A DNA stretch of 64,000 nt from Triglochin maritima (GCA_963682175.1 OY821784.1:29121621-29185620), one strand, 5' to 3'; positions 48,386 through 60,577 are shown, counted from the stretch's first letter. Translations and numbers: made by a program. The notes: generated from the sequence alone by a model not told the origin.

Positions 48386-49303
48386 AGTGGAAGTTGAAAA
48401 ATAAGAGAATGAGATCTATTTGAACCCCAACATGTCCGATCAGTTTTAGAATGTGGGAAGAAAGAGTGTAAGTTGAGATAGCTTAACTTTGGAGGAAACA
48501 ACCCTAACGTGTTCGATTGAAAAGTTGATAAGCTAAAGAATCAAAGTAGGCCCTCCATGTATCGGGTTGTACACAACTAACATCCAATGATCACTGAAAG
48601 CCACTCATGTCAAATTACTTCATCAATTAAATCATTACTAATCTTCTTTATAATTCACTAGTGATGCCCAATTCCAATCCATGAGGAAATTGAAGGTATT
48701 ATAAAATATAATGAGCTACTTACGTCTTCCAATATGGTACAGGAAAATAGGTCGCCTTCTTTGATGCTTGCAACACCTCCGCAAACTTTGAACTTCTTTT
48801 GTTGTCATTTTAGGTGGTTGTTTCCACATTAGAGTGAGACGCACACAACCATATTTTGTCATTCGGCATTTGGTACAGATTCTAATATAAACAAATTAAC
48901 ACCATTAAAAATTTAAATATAACATAAATAGGTATGAAAAAGACAAACATGACTTACTTCAAGTGAACTTGAATGATTGTTATACACATTTTTTCCATCT
49001 CCAGAAACTGCATGACTCCACTTATGCAGACATATACCGTGGCTTCTATGCTGCACTCAGTTGTTTTGCCTACCATTTCCTTCCGCTTAACACCTTATAT
49101 TGAAGAATCTCCAGATTTACTCTTTACAAAAGTGTACAACATTGTGTAATTTACAAGCAAATAGCTCTCGCATACAACTCCTGAGGAGAAGATGCTTTTA
49201 CAATGGAACACTATCATGAAACACAAATATTGTTAGAACAAAAAAACATGAGAAATGTATCTACAATTAGGGAGTTATAAAATTCAAAGGTAATACCATT
49301 GGG
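48386..49303 (-). other. Flank and possible part of an outer CACTA-like gene
   Basis: AT-rich with no continuous frame. On the minus strand the sequence just inside 49306 reads ATGCCCAATG-GTATTACC, a plausible splice donor continuing the outer CACTA gene interrupted by the inner element. Exon-like bits near 48770-48900 are too decayed to call. Confidence 0.35.
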
Positions 49304-49463
49304 CATCACTAGTGCAGAATAATGAATACTCATCACCCAATAGACGCCAACCTTATTAATAGTCAGAGCTACACTTTGTTAAGTTCAAAGTACCTATATT
49401 TAGATGCAAGTAGGTTGATAATAAAAGTGGAGTTCGAGAGGAACTTTTGGACTCTCTGAAGCT

Positions 49464-51135
49464 GAGAGAATCCCAAGGTGAATTTGTTTCAAATGGCTAG
49501 GATAATATTCTCCGCGAAGCCTTGGGAAATGACGAACAACCCGGTAGTGTACGGGGGTAGGGAGTAGGGTGGGATTGCGACTATATTTTGGAAAGACTCA
49601 ATGGTCAAGTTCGTCGAAAGTTCATACCAAATGCGAGCAACAAACTGCAGATTTGCCAAATAAATTGCAACTTGTTATAGAGAGATTGGATCGCGATTGC
49701 CTACTTCTTCTATCTACTATAGGACTGCTTCTTCCCCGATGACCACTCCTCTGGTGCAGCCAGCAGTAAACCCCGACCGACAATATGATTTCGCGGCTCA
49801 TTCTCGAGAATTGGCCCTCGTAGCCGGTCCCTTATTTGGAAAGTTTGGGGATGAATCTAGATGTGCTTTATGTGTCGAAGACCCTGATCGAAGATTGGTG
49901 GGATACGAAAAAGTTTATAACATATCCAAACACCACTTCAATGAGGTAGAAGAGGGAGAAGTGAAGAATGCAGTGGGGAGCTGCTTAGACTCTGGTGCTC
50001 TGGTGCCAATTCCAGAAGAAGATATTGCTACCCTTGGCGATGCTATCAGTGGGTTCTTGAGGTGGCCTCGTCATTTAGTAGAGCTAAATGACAGACACGA
50101 GGTATACTTTAATTTTAATGTTTGTATATATATTTGTAAGGTTTCAAGCCCCCGGAGCAAAGGGTCAAACAACCAACCTCCGATCAACATTAATTTGCAA
50201 CCAAGTAGATGCAAAATGTTGTATCAACTAATGGTAGGTAGGGAATCACAATCCTTTACTGCCTGGGATTTGGAGGAGGGGGTTAAAGGGTTGCCTCCAT
50301 CTGTATATGTCGTAAAAGAGGATGTTATGCAGTTCTTGGTGATGGATCAATTGTGCATAATGATTACCAACGTGCAAGTGAAGTAAGTGTTTTCTTCTGT
50401 ATAAGATGAAATGCTTCAAATAATTTTACCTAATAATAACCTAATGTACTTTACTCTTATAGACACCTTTACGATGCCAGAAGGGCAGCCTTTCCCAACG
50501 ATCAACTATTTGGATTTGTCAGTCCATCTACCTATATATCCGGGAATGACGATAAATCGGTCAGCTTGCGACTCTCATGAAAGAACAAGGCAAAAGATAT
50601 TATCTCCTCCATTATCATGAAAGGAAAATTTGTTAATTCAAAGTAAGTGGATTTTTTATTTTGTAATAAATTTTTAATTATATATATAAACAATGCTCAT
50701 TGGATGCTTGCCGTTCTATGCCTCGAGAGTAATTCGGTATATTGGTTTGATCCTTTGGGGTCGATTAAACCAAGAGAATCCATGAAGAAACTTGTTTTAA
50801 TGTAATTTCATTTTAATCATCATATTTGTAATTTGTGTGTATTTATTAGTATGATTGAATTCATATTGAAGAACATGTTCTACTCGGGACAATGAAAGTT
50901 TACAAAGTGTTAGGTGGCAGGAGAACAACCCCAAAAGATGGAGTAACGTGACATGGAATGGGAGTAAGTTCTTTCTCCGATTTTTGTTAATTAAGTTAAG
51001 TAATGAAACATATATTTAGCGAATTTATATCTTTGTAGTACCACAAGTAGACTGGTAATACGGAATGTGGTTACTACGTTATGAGATACATGGAGAAAAT
51101 CCTCAAATTTGTACCTCAAGACGTATGCCTATCCT
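49464..51135 (+). pseudogene. Ulp1-like (C48) cysteine protease gene of the CACTA element, with introns, decayed
   Basis: Exon pieces read: SQGEFVSNG and EALGNDEQPGSVRG (49464-49560); a long frame to 50386 with LVAGPLFGKFGDESRCALC, GALVPIPEEDI, FLRWPRHLVELND and GLPPSVYVVKEDVMQFLVMD; HLYDARRAAFPNDQLFGFVS (about 50462); AHWMLAVL with the catalytic His (50698-50700); VYWFDPLG with Asp (50749-50751); ECGYYVMRYM with Cys (51066-51068). The His-Asp-Cys order is that of Ulp1/SENP deSUMOylating proteases, often carried by plant CACTA and Mutator elements. Stops at about 49549 and 50577, and an unclear acceptor before the His exon, suggest it is dead. What it cleaves in these transposons is not known. 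Confidence 0.75.
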
Positions 51136-51619
51136 AGGTAATATAGATAGCTATTCAGTTGCATAATTATAGTTTCATTATTTATATATTAATATTTTTT
51201 ACTTATATTTTTATAGGTATTCCCAAAGAATAGCAATCCCTACTCGCAACAGGAGCTCGATGATACTCGCGACCGATGGGCTCACTATTTTATGAGAAAC
51301 ATGTTAATGAACTAAGATGTACTTATTTCAATAACACATTATTTGTAATTAAACATGCAAATTTATTTAACATGTTTACTTGTCTTACCAACATACAATG
51401 TGATCTTTAATATAATCAAACATCTTTGTGAATGAATGCCTAAGTGTGTGTGTATGTATGCTTGTGGTTGAATGATTGTGTTTGTGTATGTATGCTTGTA
51501 TGTATTTGTGGATGAATGTGTGTATGTATTTGTGTTTGTGGATGGATTTCTTGTGCAGGTTGAATGTGTTTGTTATGCAGGAATCTATAATTGCTTTGTA
51601 TTTATTTATTTTAATCTGG

Positions 51620-51925
51620 CAAAGGTATAGACGCCGGTTGTACCTAGTAGACGACGTCTATCTCATTCAGAAAAGGAATAGATGTTGGTTGTTAGGTAAA
51701 ACCAATGTATAGTCGTTAGGTATAGACTTCGGTTGTAATAAACAAATGACGTCTATTGGTTAGGTATAGACGTCGGTTGTTTGTGGTGACCGACGTCTAT
51801 GTGTTAGGTATAGAATTCGGGTTTTGAGTAACCGACGTGTTGGTATACATGACACAAATATAGACGTCGGGTCAGGGGAGCCGTATAGCCGACGTATAGA
51901 CCCCCAAAATTCGACGTATATTCCC
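51620..51925. repeat. CACTA right subterminal repeat array
   Basis: About eleven copies of TATAGACGTCGGTT or its complement ACCGACGTCTA (for example 51627, 51763, 51790, 51858, 51885), some paired as inverted repeats. Such arrays bind transposase in En/Spm-type elements. The left end has only one or two similar motifs (atagacgcc near 49343). Confidence 0.85.
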
Positions 51926-51943
51926 TTTTCTTCACTAGTGCAT

Positions 51944-52262
51944 TCATCTTCAGGATTCACACTTACCGTAGAACTTCGTGGTGTCTGAATAGGTGTGGCC
52001 ATATCGGTGAGTGCACTTAATTTATTAAGTACAATATCCATTTGTTCTTACAACTTATGCATATTTTCTTCGTAATCTGTGTGAATTCCTCTCCTATTAT
52101 GGTTCGAGGAGGGTGTTCTGAAGTATTGTCATAGTCCTATTCGACTACCGACATTTCTTACTCTGCCAGCATGTTCCTCTTTTCCTAGGGCTTCAATCGA
52201 AATATCTTTTTGCCATTTGAAACAAATTCACCTTGGGAAGCTTGTAGTGTAAGATCGTCCTA
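51944..52262 (-). pseudogene. Exon of a second, outer CACTA-like gene, antisense to the inner one
   Basis: Read on the minus strand: SQGEFVSNG, EALGKEEHAGRVRNVGSR, then MDIVLNKLSALTDMATPIQ and STVSVNPEDE up to the insertion site. 27 bases at 52212-52238 are the exact reverse complement of 49471-49497 in the inner element. Both encode the same conserved N-terminal block of CACTA protease-type genes. At least one stop interrupts it. The inner CACTA element is inserted in its coding sequence. Confidence 0.7.
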
Positions 52263-53147
52263 TTGCAAAACACAAGAATCTTAGAAACTATATCAATGCC
52301 TAAAGTTAAACACCCTTTTATCAATTAATTAGATAGTATATGAAACACAAGAATTAAATGTAACCACTTATAATCTTCATTGCAACCTCTACTGACTTAG
52401 AGTTAATATAACTCCCATCTTGAGTAATGCACAATCTCTTTATGACTCCCAATGAGCTGTCAAAAACTATTTCTTAATAATAGGACATTGCACACCTGAC
52501 AATATGTTAAAGTCCGACGTGAATATTTGATGTTGTATTTACTTCAAAATATTGTAACTCATTTACACTTTTAACTTTTCACCTCAATGCCAGTAATTTT
52601 TGTTTGTGCGTCAGGAATTTTTACACCATTTGGAACCGTCCGAGCCTTCAACCATCCATGATCACCCAACCCACAACCACCCTAAACCCTCAACCTATCC
52701 CCTCCGACCGGTCCCGACAATTCGTGACCAGCCCCCGACCAAAGTCACCCCACAACCCCACCTAAAAGATCGAAGGTTAGTATTCCGTGAAATTTTCATT
52801 TTAATAGCCAATTTAGAATATGGTGGTACCAATTTAGAGGGGAGTGAAGAGCAAACCAATAATTTGCCTCCTCTATCTCCTCTAGCTAGACAAGATAAGT
52901 GGTTATGACTGGAAACAATCTTTCATTCCATGGTTTATAAAATCATAAAATATAGTGTATTCTATTCATGTCACAAAAAAACCAATAAATAGGGGTCTCT
53001 TGTCATATGCTTGTAATATGTTCGTCTGCCACGATTCATTGTTGTGCTTACACCTTCTCTATATTAGACATCCATTTATTAAGTGTGTTAGAACCTTACA
53101 CTAATTTATTAATCGTGTAGAATATTTTCACTCCACATTTCTGAATG
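52263..53147. other. Intergenic stretch
   Basis: AT-rich. The open frame at 52600-52908 (plus) is Pro- and Thr-rich with no domain I recognise and no neighbouring gene structure, so it is not called. Possibly the rest of the outer CACTA-like element. Confidence 0.4.
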
Positions 53148-53152
53148 TCTTC

Positions 53153-55925
53153 TGTAAGACCCACTCTTCTGCTCGAATAATAATAAGTACACTCTCCTCG
53201 TTTATGCATAATTTAGTTCTTATATTATCTAATTGTGTTTGTTGTATGTCTGTATGCTTAATTTTTGATTGGGTTCCTTGTCGGTCGATCGAGCGCGACT
53301 CGCCGAGTGAGTGCACATTTGCTTGGCTTAATCGACTCAATCCGAGTTCGAGTGGGAGCATGGTGCGAGTTTGGGTTGAGTCCATGGTGAAGTGGCGTGG
53401 AATTGGAAGTGGTGCATTTGGGGTTTAGATGCACATTATTTTGTGGCTTTTGGATGCCTTTGTTTGGTGTCAATTTTGGCATGTTTTGAGGTGCTTGAAT
53501 AGCCATGAAGAATTTGGAAGTTGGGGGTTGTTGCAAACAAAACCCCCTTCACCAGCCATCCCCATCCAGCCTTTTCTTTTCTCACCGACACCTCTCCTCA
53601 TACCACCCATCCTCTCCTCTCCGGTATGTTGGTGGGCTGATCTCCGGCGAGCTGAGTGAAGCAACGTCAAAGGCAACTTTTTGCGGCTAGAAGAGAAGTG
53701 GTGGACAACATCTCCGGCTAAATTCAGGCAACCTCATTGCTGATCAGGTATGCTCCTACCCTCGTAGCATAAGAGTATGAAGAGTGGGTGTTGGACAAGG
53801 GTTACTCCAGCACCCTTGGGTTAGCCGATCTGAGATTCAGAGTGCACAAGTGGAGATCTACCCGATAGTGTGGACTGTGATGCACCATCCGATTTTTCAG
53901 AGGTTGGCTGGGCACCTCCCTCTCTATCATGACTCTCGCCTCATGATTTCCTTGGTGGTTTATTGGAAAAACCAGAGGTTACGTGGCTGGGCCGTGGAGA
54001 GAAGCCGGTTAGGGGTTTTGCATGCATGTGCGTGACTTGTTAATCACCTTGTGATGTTGTTCTTGTGATATTTCGGATGGTATATTATTGCCTGATATTG
54101 TGATCATGTCCATATATTAATGCATGAGATGTTTGCTGATATTAGATCACATATTTATGTGCTATTACATGATTTCGGTCAGACATCATCCGTAGGACTC
54201 GTTGCTGATTTCTGTTATTGTATCTATGCGTGATCTAGCTATTATGTCAAATAATGTTGCATGAATCATTCTGATTTTAGTCCAGTAATGATTAACACAC
54301 GTACATGCTCTGATTTGTCAATCCCCTAAGATATATTTGTGACATCCCATCTGAGAATAAGTTGCATATTTCCATCTAGATGCAAATGCAATCGGTAGAG
54401 ATGCACGTCACGACTTGGAAGTTGCGATGAGTTTTTCAAATCTGATTTTATTCGAACTATGTTTAGCTCATGTGTATGATCTGATTTTCGTATGACTTAA
54501 CTGATATATCATGTTATGCTCTCACATGCGACTAAATTAGGATTTATCTATCGTCCATGCTATTCATCCTATGAAGTCTAGTATTGTGCAAATCTATAAG
54601 CATGTATATATATATATCCGTATCGACGATGAATGTATTTAGATTCCTGATTTCAGAGGCATGTTTTCCTTATTGGACTACTGATACATTCATGAATTAA
54701 TTCCTATCCATATAATCTCTGACCATGTTTGGAAATCACAAGCTTCTAATGCATGCGTGTTCTGAAATTTACGATGTTGCTATGAGTTTCTCAAGCCTTA
54801 TTTTAGCCCAACAATGTTTAGTTTATGTGCATTATTTTGATTTCATGTATATCCTCTGATATTAATGTCATATTCTCAATTAGAAATGCTATTATATCAT
54901 CAATATTATATGTTGCCCATTATAAGCTTTATTACCACGTGTAACCCCATTGCATGCATGTATACGGTATATGGATGTATATATATATATAAATGTAGCT
55001 ACTGATATCATATGTACCTCTGGCCATGTTGTGTCACCGATATATATGTCGTGTCATGTCCACATAAGGTCTGATCATGTTCTGAGGTTCTAGTCCTATC
55101 GCATGCATGTCCTGAAATCGATGGTGCACATTACCGATTGTTTATGACGTTAGTTTATGATGTCTCCAACTGTTGTGCACGTTATGTTACTCTATTCATG
55201 CTGATTTATAATATGGTGTGTGTGTGTGTTTCCTGATGCTGGAGTCATGCATGCACACATGAACATAATCAGACTCTTTCATGTTATGCGCTATTTGTGT
55301 CTTGGGGTGTCTATCTGGCGTACCACTTATTGCCAAGCGGTGGGTCACTGTCGAGTGACCCGCTCTATTTCTGACCAGCATGGCTGGTGTTCTGTTTCCT
55401 TGGAGGAATTTCTGCAGGTGTTACCGATTGGCACGACCGTTGGAGTTGTAGCCTTCTGATGCATTATGTGCTTTTTGTTCTATTCTGATTATTTTGTCTT
55501 AGTTACACTGCATGCATATTTCTGTAAAACTCTTATCTGGCCAGGGACATACTAGGTTTTCGTTATTGAAAACTCATGCATATGTTAATGCGGTGCTTGC
55601 AGGTACTTAGGTTTCTAAAGGGTAGACTGGACGAGTAGTCGAAGATTCTGTACACGAGGGACACATCGACCAGAGTCTTCAGTTATCTTTTCTCCGCTTT
55701 ATCGATGCATTTCCTTTCAGAACTCGGGTTTTGTAATGAATCTTTATATATGGATGATCAGTCAATTCAGGTATTTTTGTTCTCAGCTATCCATGTATGT
55801 CCTTATATTTTGTCGAGTTAGTTATTGTCTGTCTATTGTAACTCCTTCGGTCGTCGTGGAGGTGTCTGATCGTGATAGTAGTGTTTCTTCCCAGTGTGCG
55901 TACCCACGAGATCAGGGGCGTTACA
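53153..55925. mobile_element. Solo LTR of a Ty3/gypsy chromovirus-like element (2.8 kb)
   Basis: Starts TGTAAGACCC and ends GGGGCGTTACA, with TGTAA/TTACA ends, flanked by the perfect 5-bp repeat TCTTC (53148-53152 and 55926-55930). Its length and ends fit Del/Tekay-type chromoviruses. No internal coding region remains. Short open frames at 53128-53700 and 53784-54035 are not supported as genes. AT microsatellites occur at about 54604-54618 and 54977-54992. Confidence 0.85.
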
Positions 55926-55930
55926 TCTTC

Positions 55931-56748
55931 CTTCACTAAAAATCCATATTATTCTTTAACTTCATGTTGTATAATCATGTCTTATCTTCAATTGACAATC
56001 ATAGCACAATATTTCCCAAGCATTTGTCTACCCAAAATGCACATTTGCTTCGTCCAATTTTCTTACTTTCCCGAAGAAATTCTTGAAGTAACTATATATA
56101 TATATATATATATATATGTCAGAGAGCCTCCCTAAAAAAACTATATATGTGACGAAAGCTAGATGAATTGATCACGAATCCATTAGGCCATGACTGAAAT
56201 CTTTGGATGAATATACTGGTCACAAACACATAAAGCCAGGAGTGAAATCTCTTACCAAACGTACAACTCCCTCCAATATTACATTTTTTTGTTTATTGAG
56301 TACCTGATTGTCTGTGATTATTAAATGCAAAGTTGATGTAATCGTATTTCCTATTTTGTGTTCATTTCAATTGACTCCCCACCTATGTTTTACCCATGTG
56401 AATTACATATGTAGCAATCGTGCATTACAAAAGATAATTATGAGAAACATATTCAAGACAAGGAAAAGAACAATATTCATGATGTAATGACTCATCCTGG
56501 AGATCCAGATTAGGATTTGAAAGTCTATTCAAAAGATTAGAAAGTTTGTCTTGTAATCTTTTGTAAAAGTTGCAATTAAGATTTGTGCTTTGAATGTTTG
56601 TCTAAAAGAGTACAAAGTCTGTCTTGTATTTGATTAAATTTCAATATGAAATATTTTTGTGTTTAAATGTCTTATTTGTAGGGTTAATGGACGAATATTA
56701 CTGTTATGATGTCATTTGGTTATGTGTTACAAAGTTAGTGTTGGTTAG
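55931..56748. other. Intergenic stretch with a TA microsatellite
   Basis: A (TA)n run lies at about 56091-56117. Otherwise AT-rich sequence with no gene or classifiable element. Confidence 0.5.
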
Positions 56749-58000
56749 TGTTAAACGTTTTACTAAATAACCACAAGTGCACGACGGTTAGTGAAGATGG
56801 GCAAGTACGGGTCGACCCACAGGGAGCGTTGCCAACCTTTGAGTGAGAAAAATCAAGTGGAAAATAACAATGGAAGAAGAGATTATTACGCTACTATTAA
56901 AACACGATTATTCTACGAACGCAAAACAAACTAGATTACGATGCAAATGAAAACTAGAGAAATTCAGCAAATGATATGGAACGAAATATGGATGAACCAC
57001 TGAGGGGTTGAGTGTATGCACATATGAGGTGAGAGAAGTGATAAATGACGCATGTAAGCATGTATGTGTATGTGTCTCATGTGTGTATCTTCATGCATAG
57101 GAAGTGTCTAAAGATTTGGCAAGACCTATCATTCCATTCACACAATATATTAACAATTACTACTTGATTATCATGAGATGAGACTCAGCATGAGAAATGT
57201 GTAAAGTTATGGAAAAACTCATCAAAACCAGGAACTCATGTTAAGAATGAAGCTAAGCATGGGAGGTGTCTGAATTTCATGGCAAAACCCATCAAAACAT
57301 GTTTCTTCAATCAATCAAGCGAGTAAACACTAATACAAACACACGACTACTATGTAGCATATCCAACAGGAAATTTCAACCCGTAAACATGAGGAAACCA
57401 AGCATGGGAAGTGTCTAAATCTTATGGCAAAACCCATCAAGAATCCCCCAACAAGTAGTGATTAAAACAACCAGATGGACATACAAATATTCAAGTCTAC
57501 ACAATCAAAATTCGTCAAACATCAAAACCTCAAAACATAAATGTACATCATCTCCACCCCGCAAAGGGGGAAAGAACTACACACTACTCATTATGCTAAC
57601 ATTCATATTAAGAAAGAAAACATTCTAATTATACTAAGATTACTAAATCACTATTAAGCTAAGCATGCAAGAATTAAAAGAGACAACATGAAACTAACAA
57701 AGATTTATTTTATTCATGACTCAGATAACAAGTAGCATCTGTCTACTTGAGTTTTTGCTCCAAGGCTTTACTCCAAATAGAGAGAATGACCACCAAGCAA
57801 TGCGTATATTACAATGGAGGAAGAAGAGTTCTATTTATAAACATGAAAAATACAACTGGGAACATGAAGTGTGATCTACTAGAGAAACTACAGGACTAGT
57901 AGAGATTACCAGACCGCCAATTGGTGGTTGTAGACCGCTGACTAGCGGTTTGTTTAGCTCCAAACGGTTCTCCCAAGCTCCCACCGAAATCTGGATCTCA
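56749..58000 (-). repeat. Family A (Athila/Tat-like) LTR, U5 to partial U3
   Basis: On the plus strand it starts TGTTAAACG at 56749. Four hairpin motifs lie at 57096-57130, 57189-57223, 57258-57293 and 57403-57438, and a TATA box (minus) at 57831-57840. The U3 is abbreviated and contains GACCGCCAATTGGTGGT palindromes near 57910. It runs into leader-like sequence instead of ending in the usual GATGTCAATCA. Confidence 0.75.
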
Positions 58001-58107
58001 CCTGACCACCTGGATAACACCACAACTAAAAGATTTTTTTTTAAAACCACTCGAATCACCCAAGCAAAGGTTGGGATAAGGTGCACCTGGCAACGGTGCC
58101 AAAAACT
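58001..58107 (-). promoter_or_regulatory. Leader and primer-binding site remnant, family A
   Basis: Matches the leader after the primer site of LARD A1 (AAACCACTCGAATC), then CTGGCAACGGTGCCA at 58087-58101, the complement of a tRNA-Asp primer site with a damaged end. The next LTR starts at 58108. Confidence 0.7.
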
Positions 58108-58257
58108 TGTTAACCGTTTTACTAATTAACCGTAAGTGCACGACCATCGGTGAAGATAGGGCAAGCACGGGTCGATCCAGAGGGAGCGTTGCCAACCTTT
58201 GAGTGAGCGAAATCAAGTGGGAAATATAAATGGAAGAAGAGATTGTTACGCTACTAT
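58108..58257 (-). repeat. Family A LTR fragment (U5 end only)
   Basis: TGTTAACCG start followed by the U5 block (ccgtaagtgcacgacc), a weak U5 hairpin (58144-58159) and the segment up to ctactat, where homology to the LTR at 56749 stops abruptly and internal sequence begins. Confidence 0.7.
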
Positions 58258-59490
58258 CTCTCCACTTCGCACGTTCAACAAGCCGTTAAACCCCCTTATC
58301 ACCAAGGAGGAGGAGTGCTGTCTCCTGAGCATTTTCAGTGGATATATACACACAAAATCCGAACATTGATGCATTATTCAACCTAGCAACTTAACTCGTC
58401 GGACCTACTTTTGTCGATCATTGGACACAGTAATGCTACGGTCCGACTCTATATATGTATTCAGTCCACACACCTAGCCTAATGTACCATTTGACTCACT
58501 AGGTTCAGGGTGGACCTCTTTATTTGTTTGAGTGCTAAAACCCTATGATTACTCTCCCTCCGCGAGAAATCGGGGTGCAACTTAGTGATTCGTAAGACCT
58601 AAAGCTGGTGTACTAGATATCCTAATGTATCATGTTTAAGTCAATTTTGAGAGCTTCTATTTTTTACTCCAGAATGGTTTTGTATACATTAAACACATAC
58701 ACAAACCAAACAAAATATTTTTCTTTCGTAAACTCATCAAAATTTTGAAATAAATGGAAAACGACAGTACTACGACAAACAAAAGAAGACAAGTCACCCA
58801 AGGATCATGGCGTAGCAGATATAGCAATATTAAATGCAACACACTATCACGACCCTACCAATACAAAGAAAAGAAAACAAAAAACAAAATGAAAAAGACT
58901 CGACGCCACATATATACAAACGTAAAACACCCTCCACACACTTACTTCATGCATTGTCCTCAATGTATGCAAGCTAGATGGTAGATGTATCTATGCATGA
59001 AAAATTAACGATCTCACCAAAGTGAATGGACATATTCCCGAATTCCCAAAAACCTATGAGATACTTAAGAAGAGAGACAAATACGTAAAACAAATGTGGC
59101 CCAAATACACTACGGTTGAGGCCAACCACAACCAATGCTCACTTGTGGAGTCTTTTGTTCTTTTTTTTGTTATAAACAAAGATATTCTCATAATCATTTT
59201 GTCAAGGAACATCGAATGTGAACATTGAGTAATGCGGACCAGAGATCTGCTATGATGGGCCCGCTTCATTGGTACTCTGTGGTATCATGATGGGTGAAAG
59301 ATCAAACCGAAAGGATCGAATCCCTCATGTATTGGTTGGGTGTAGGCAACGTGAATGAGTGGAGATGTGTTGCCTCACTAGGGTTTAGTTGCTCGTCTAA
59401 CAAAACCCTCCAAAGTGAAGACACCTTCTGGTATGGGCATATGATGAGGTGTGTCCCCTTGACTAATAGTCTAAATTGAATCATCCAACA
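58258..59490 (-). other. 3' internal region of a family A element, minus orientation
   Basis: Matches, reversed, the non-coding 3' internal region of LARD A1 (about 43950-45470), for example the block with ctccttggtgacaa and the block tttgttcggattttgtg. No intact coding frame. It joins directly to the LTR fragment at 58257, so the polypurine tract and LTR start are deleted. Confidence 0.6.
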
Positions 59491-59508
59491 AATGCTCCCT
59501 TTATGTAT

Positions 59509-59950
59509 TCATGTTTGATGCCAACTCCCTGTGTTGCACTGCAAAGATAGGCAATGAGTTTTCACTAGCACACAAACATTCTCAATGGGTTGCGTTGGTG
59601 GTGGGGGTGTTTGTTGATTTTGTGGTGCTTTCTCTAATTGGCAGATAAGGTTGAGATTTAAAGGTTGGTCCAAAGGCTCATGTTGCCTAACAGAGTTGAA
59701 CACATAAAACTCGGCAGCCATGTTACCGAATGAGAGCTTCATGAGACCATTTCCATAATTAATTAAGGCGTTCAAGGTTTCCAGAAATGGTCTACCCAAA
59801 ATCAAAGGTATTTGAGAGTGGGTGTTCGTAACAGGATTGGTATCGATGACGACAAAATCTATTGGAAATATAAAATCTCCAACATTGATAAGCACGTCCT
59901 CAATAATCCCCTTTGGGACACGAATGTATCTATCCTTCGCCAATTGGAGG
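59509..59950 (-). pseudogene. Athila/Tat-type retroviral aspartic protease fragment
   Basis: The frame reads ISLQLAKDRYIRVPKGIIED, VLINVGDFIFPIDFVVID, then IPLILGRPFLETLNALINYG and LSFGNMAAEFYVFN, the C-terminal half of the Ty3/gypsy protease as found in Athila elements. The active-site part containing DTG should precede ISLQL but is cut at about 59950, where a plus-strand LTR piece begins; the first residues of the open frame come from that LTR. A Pro-rich linker follows. This is the only pol-type coding sequence of the family A lineage in the window and shows which lineage its enzymes belong to. Confidence 0.78.
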
Positions 59951-60428
59951 GAAATTTTTCGTTGTTTTGTTCTCATGTTGTCTTTTTTATGCATGCTTAG
60001 CTTAGTCTTGTTTCTTTGACCTTAGGCTAAATTAGTTAGACTGACTCCTTTCTTCTTTAGTTTAATTTCTAGTATAATGTGTAGTGAGTAGATCCATCCC
60101 CTTTGAGGGGTGGAGATGATGTTCATATATATTGTGAAGTTTGGATTTTTGATGAATTTTTGATTGTGTATACTTGCATGTTTTGTACGTTCATTGGGGG
60201 TATTTTAATCATCTACATGTTGGGGAATTTTGATGGGATTTGTCACAAGATTTAGACACTTCCCATGCCTACTTTTCTCATGTTTATTGAATGAAATTTC
60301 CTGTTGAATATGCTACATGTTAGTTATGTGTTTGTATGTGTGTTTGCTTGATTGATTGAAGAAACTTTGTTTTGATGAGTTTTCTCATAACATTAGACAC
60401 CTCCCATGCTTACCTTTGTTCTTCCCCG
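59951..60428 (+). repeat. Family A LTR fragment, plus orientation
   Basis: Starts inside an LTR (aatttttcgttgttttg, matching the reverse of 61460-61480). It carries the CCATCCCCTTTGAGGGGTGG hairpin (60093-60112) and two repeated hairpin motifs (60232-60268, 60374-60409), and ends where a reversed primer site begins. Confidence 0.7.
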
Positions 60429-60577
60429 GCAACGGTGCCAAAAAAATTGTTTAAACATTTTATTAATTACCGCAAGTGCACCACCGCGATGCCATGCTTA
60501 CCTTTGTTCTTCCCCGACAACGGTGCCAAAAACTTGTTTAAACGATTTATTAATTACCGCAAGTGCACGACCGCGAT
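60403..60577. repeat. ~88-bp tandem duplication across primer site and LTR end
   Basis: 60403-60491 and 60492-60577 both read ccatgcttacctttgttctt, then the reversed tRNA-Asp primer site and the LTR start TGTTTAAAC with accgcaagtgca. Only the second copy continues into a full LTR. Confidence 0.85.

Larger units (their letters stand above)
49307..51940 (+). mobile_element. Complete CACTA element carrying a Ulp1-type protease gene
   Basis: 2,634 bp with CACTAGTG at both ends (49307-49314 and 51933-51940; extended ends CACTAGTGCAGAA and CACTAGTGAAGAA) and the 3-bp target duplication CAT (49304-49306 and 51941-51943). The right subterminal region (51620-51925) is an array of TATAGACGTCGGTT motifs in both orientations, typical of CACTA elements. 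It encodes only a protease-like gene, no transposase, so it is non-autonomous. Confidence 0.93.

Noticed and set aside
52600..52908. 102-codon Pro-rich frame as a host gene
   Set aside because: No domain, no splice context and low-complexity composition.
53204..54035. Several short frames within the 2.8-kb solo LTR
   Set aside because: The boundaries and target repeats explain the whole segment as an LTR; the frames overlap on both strands.
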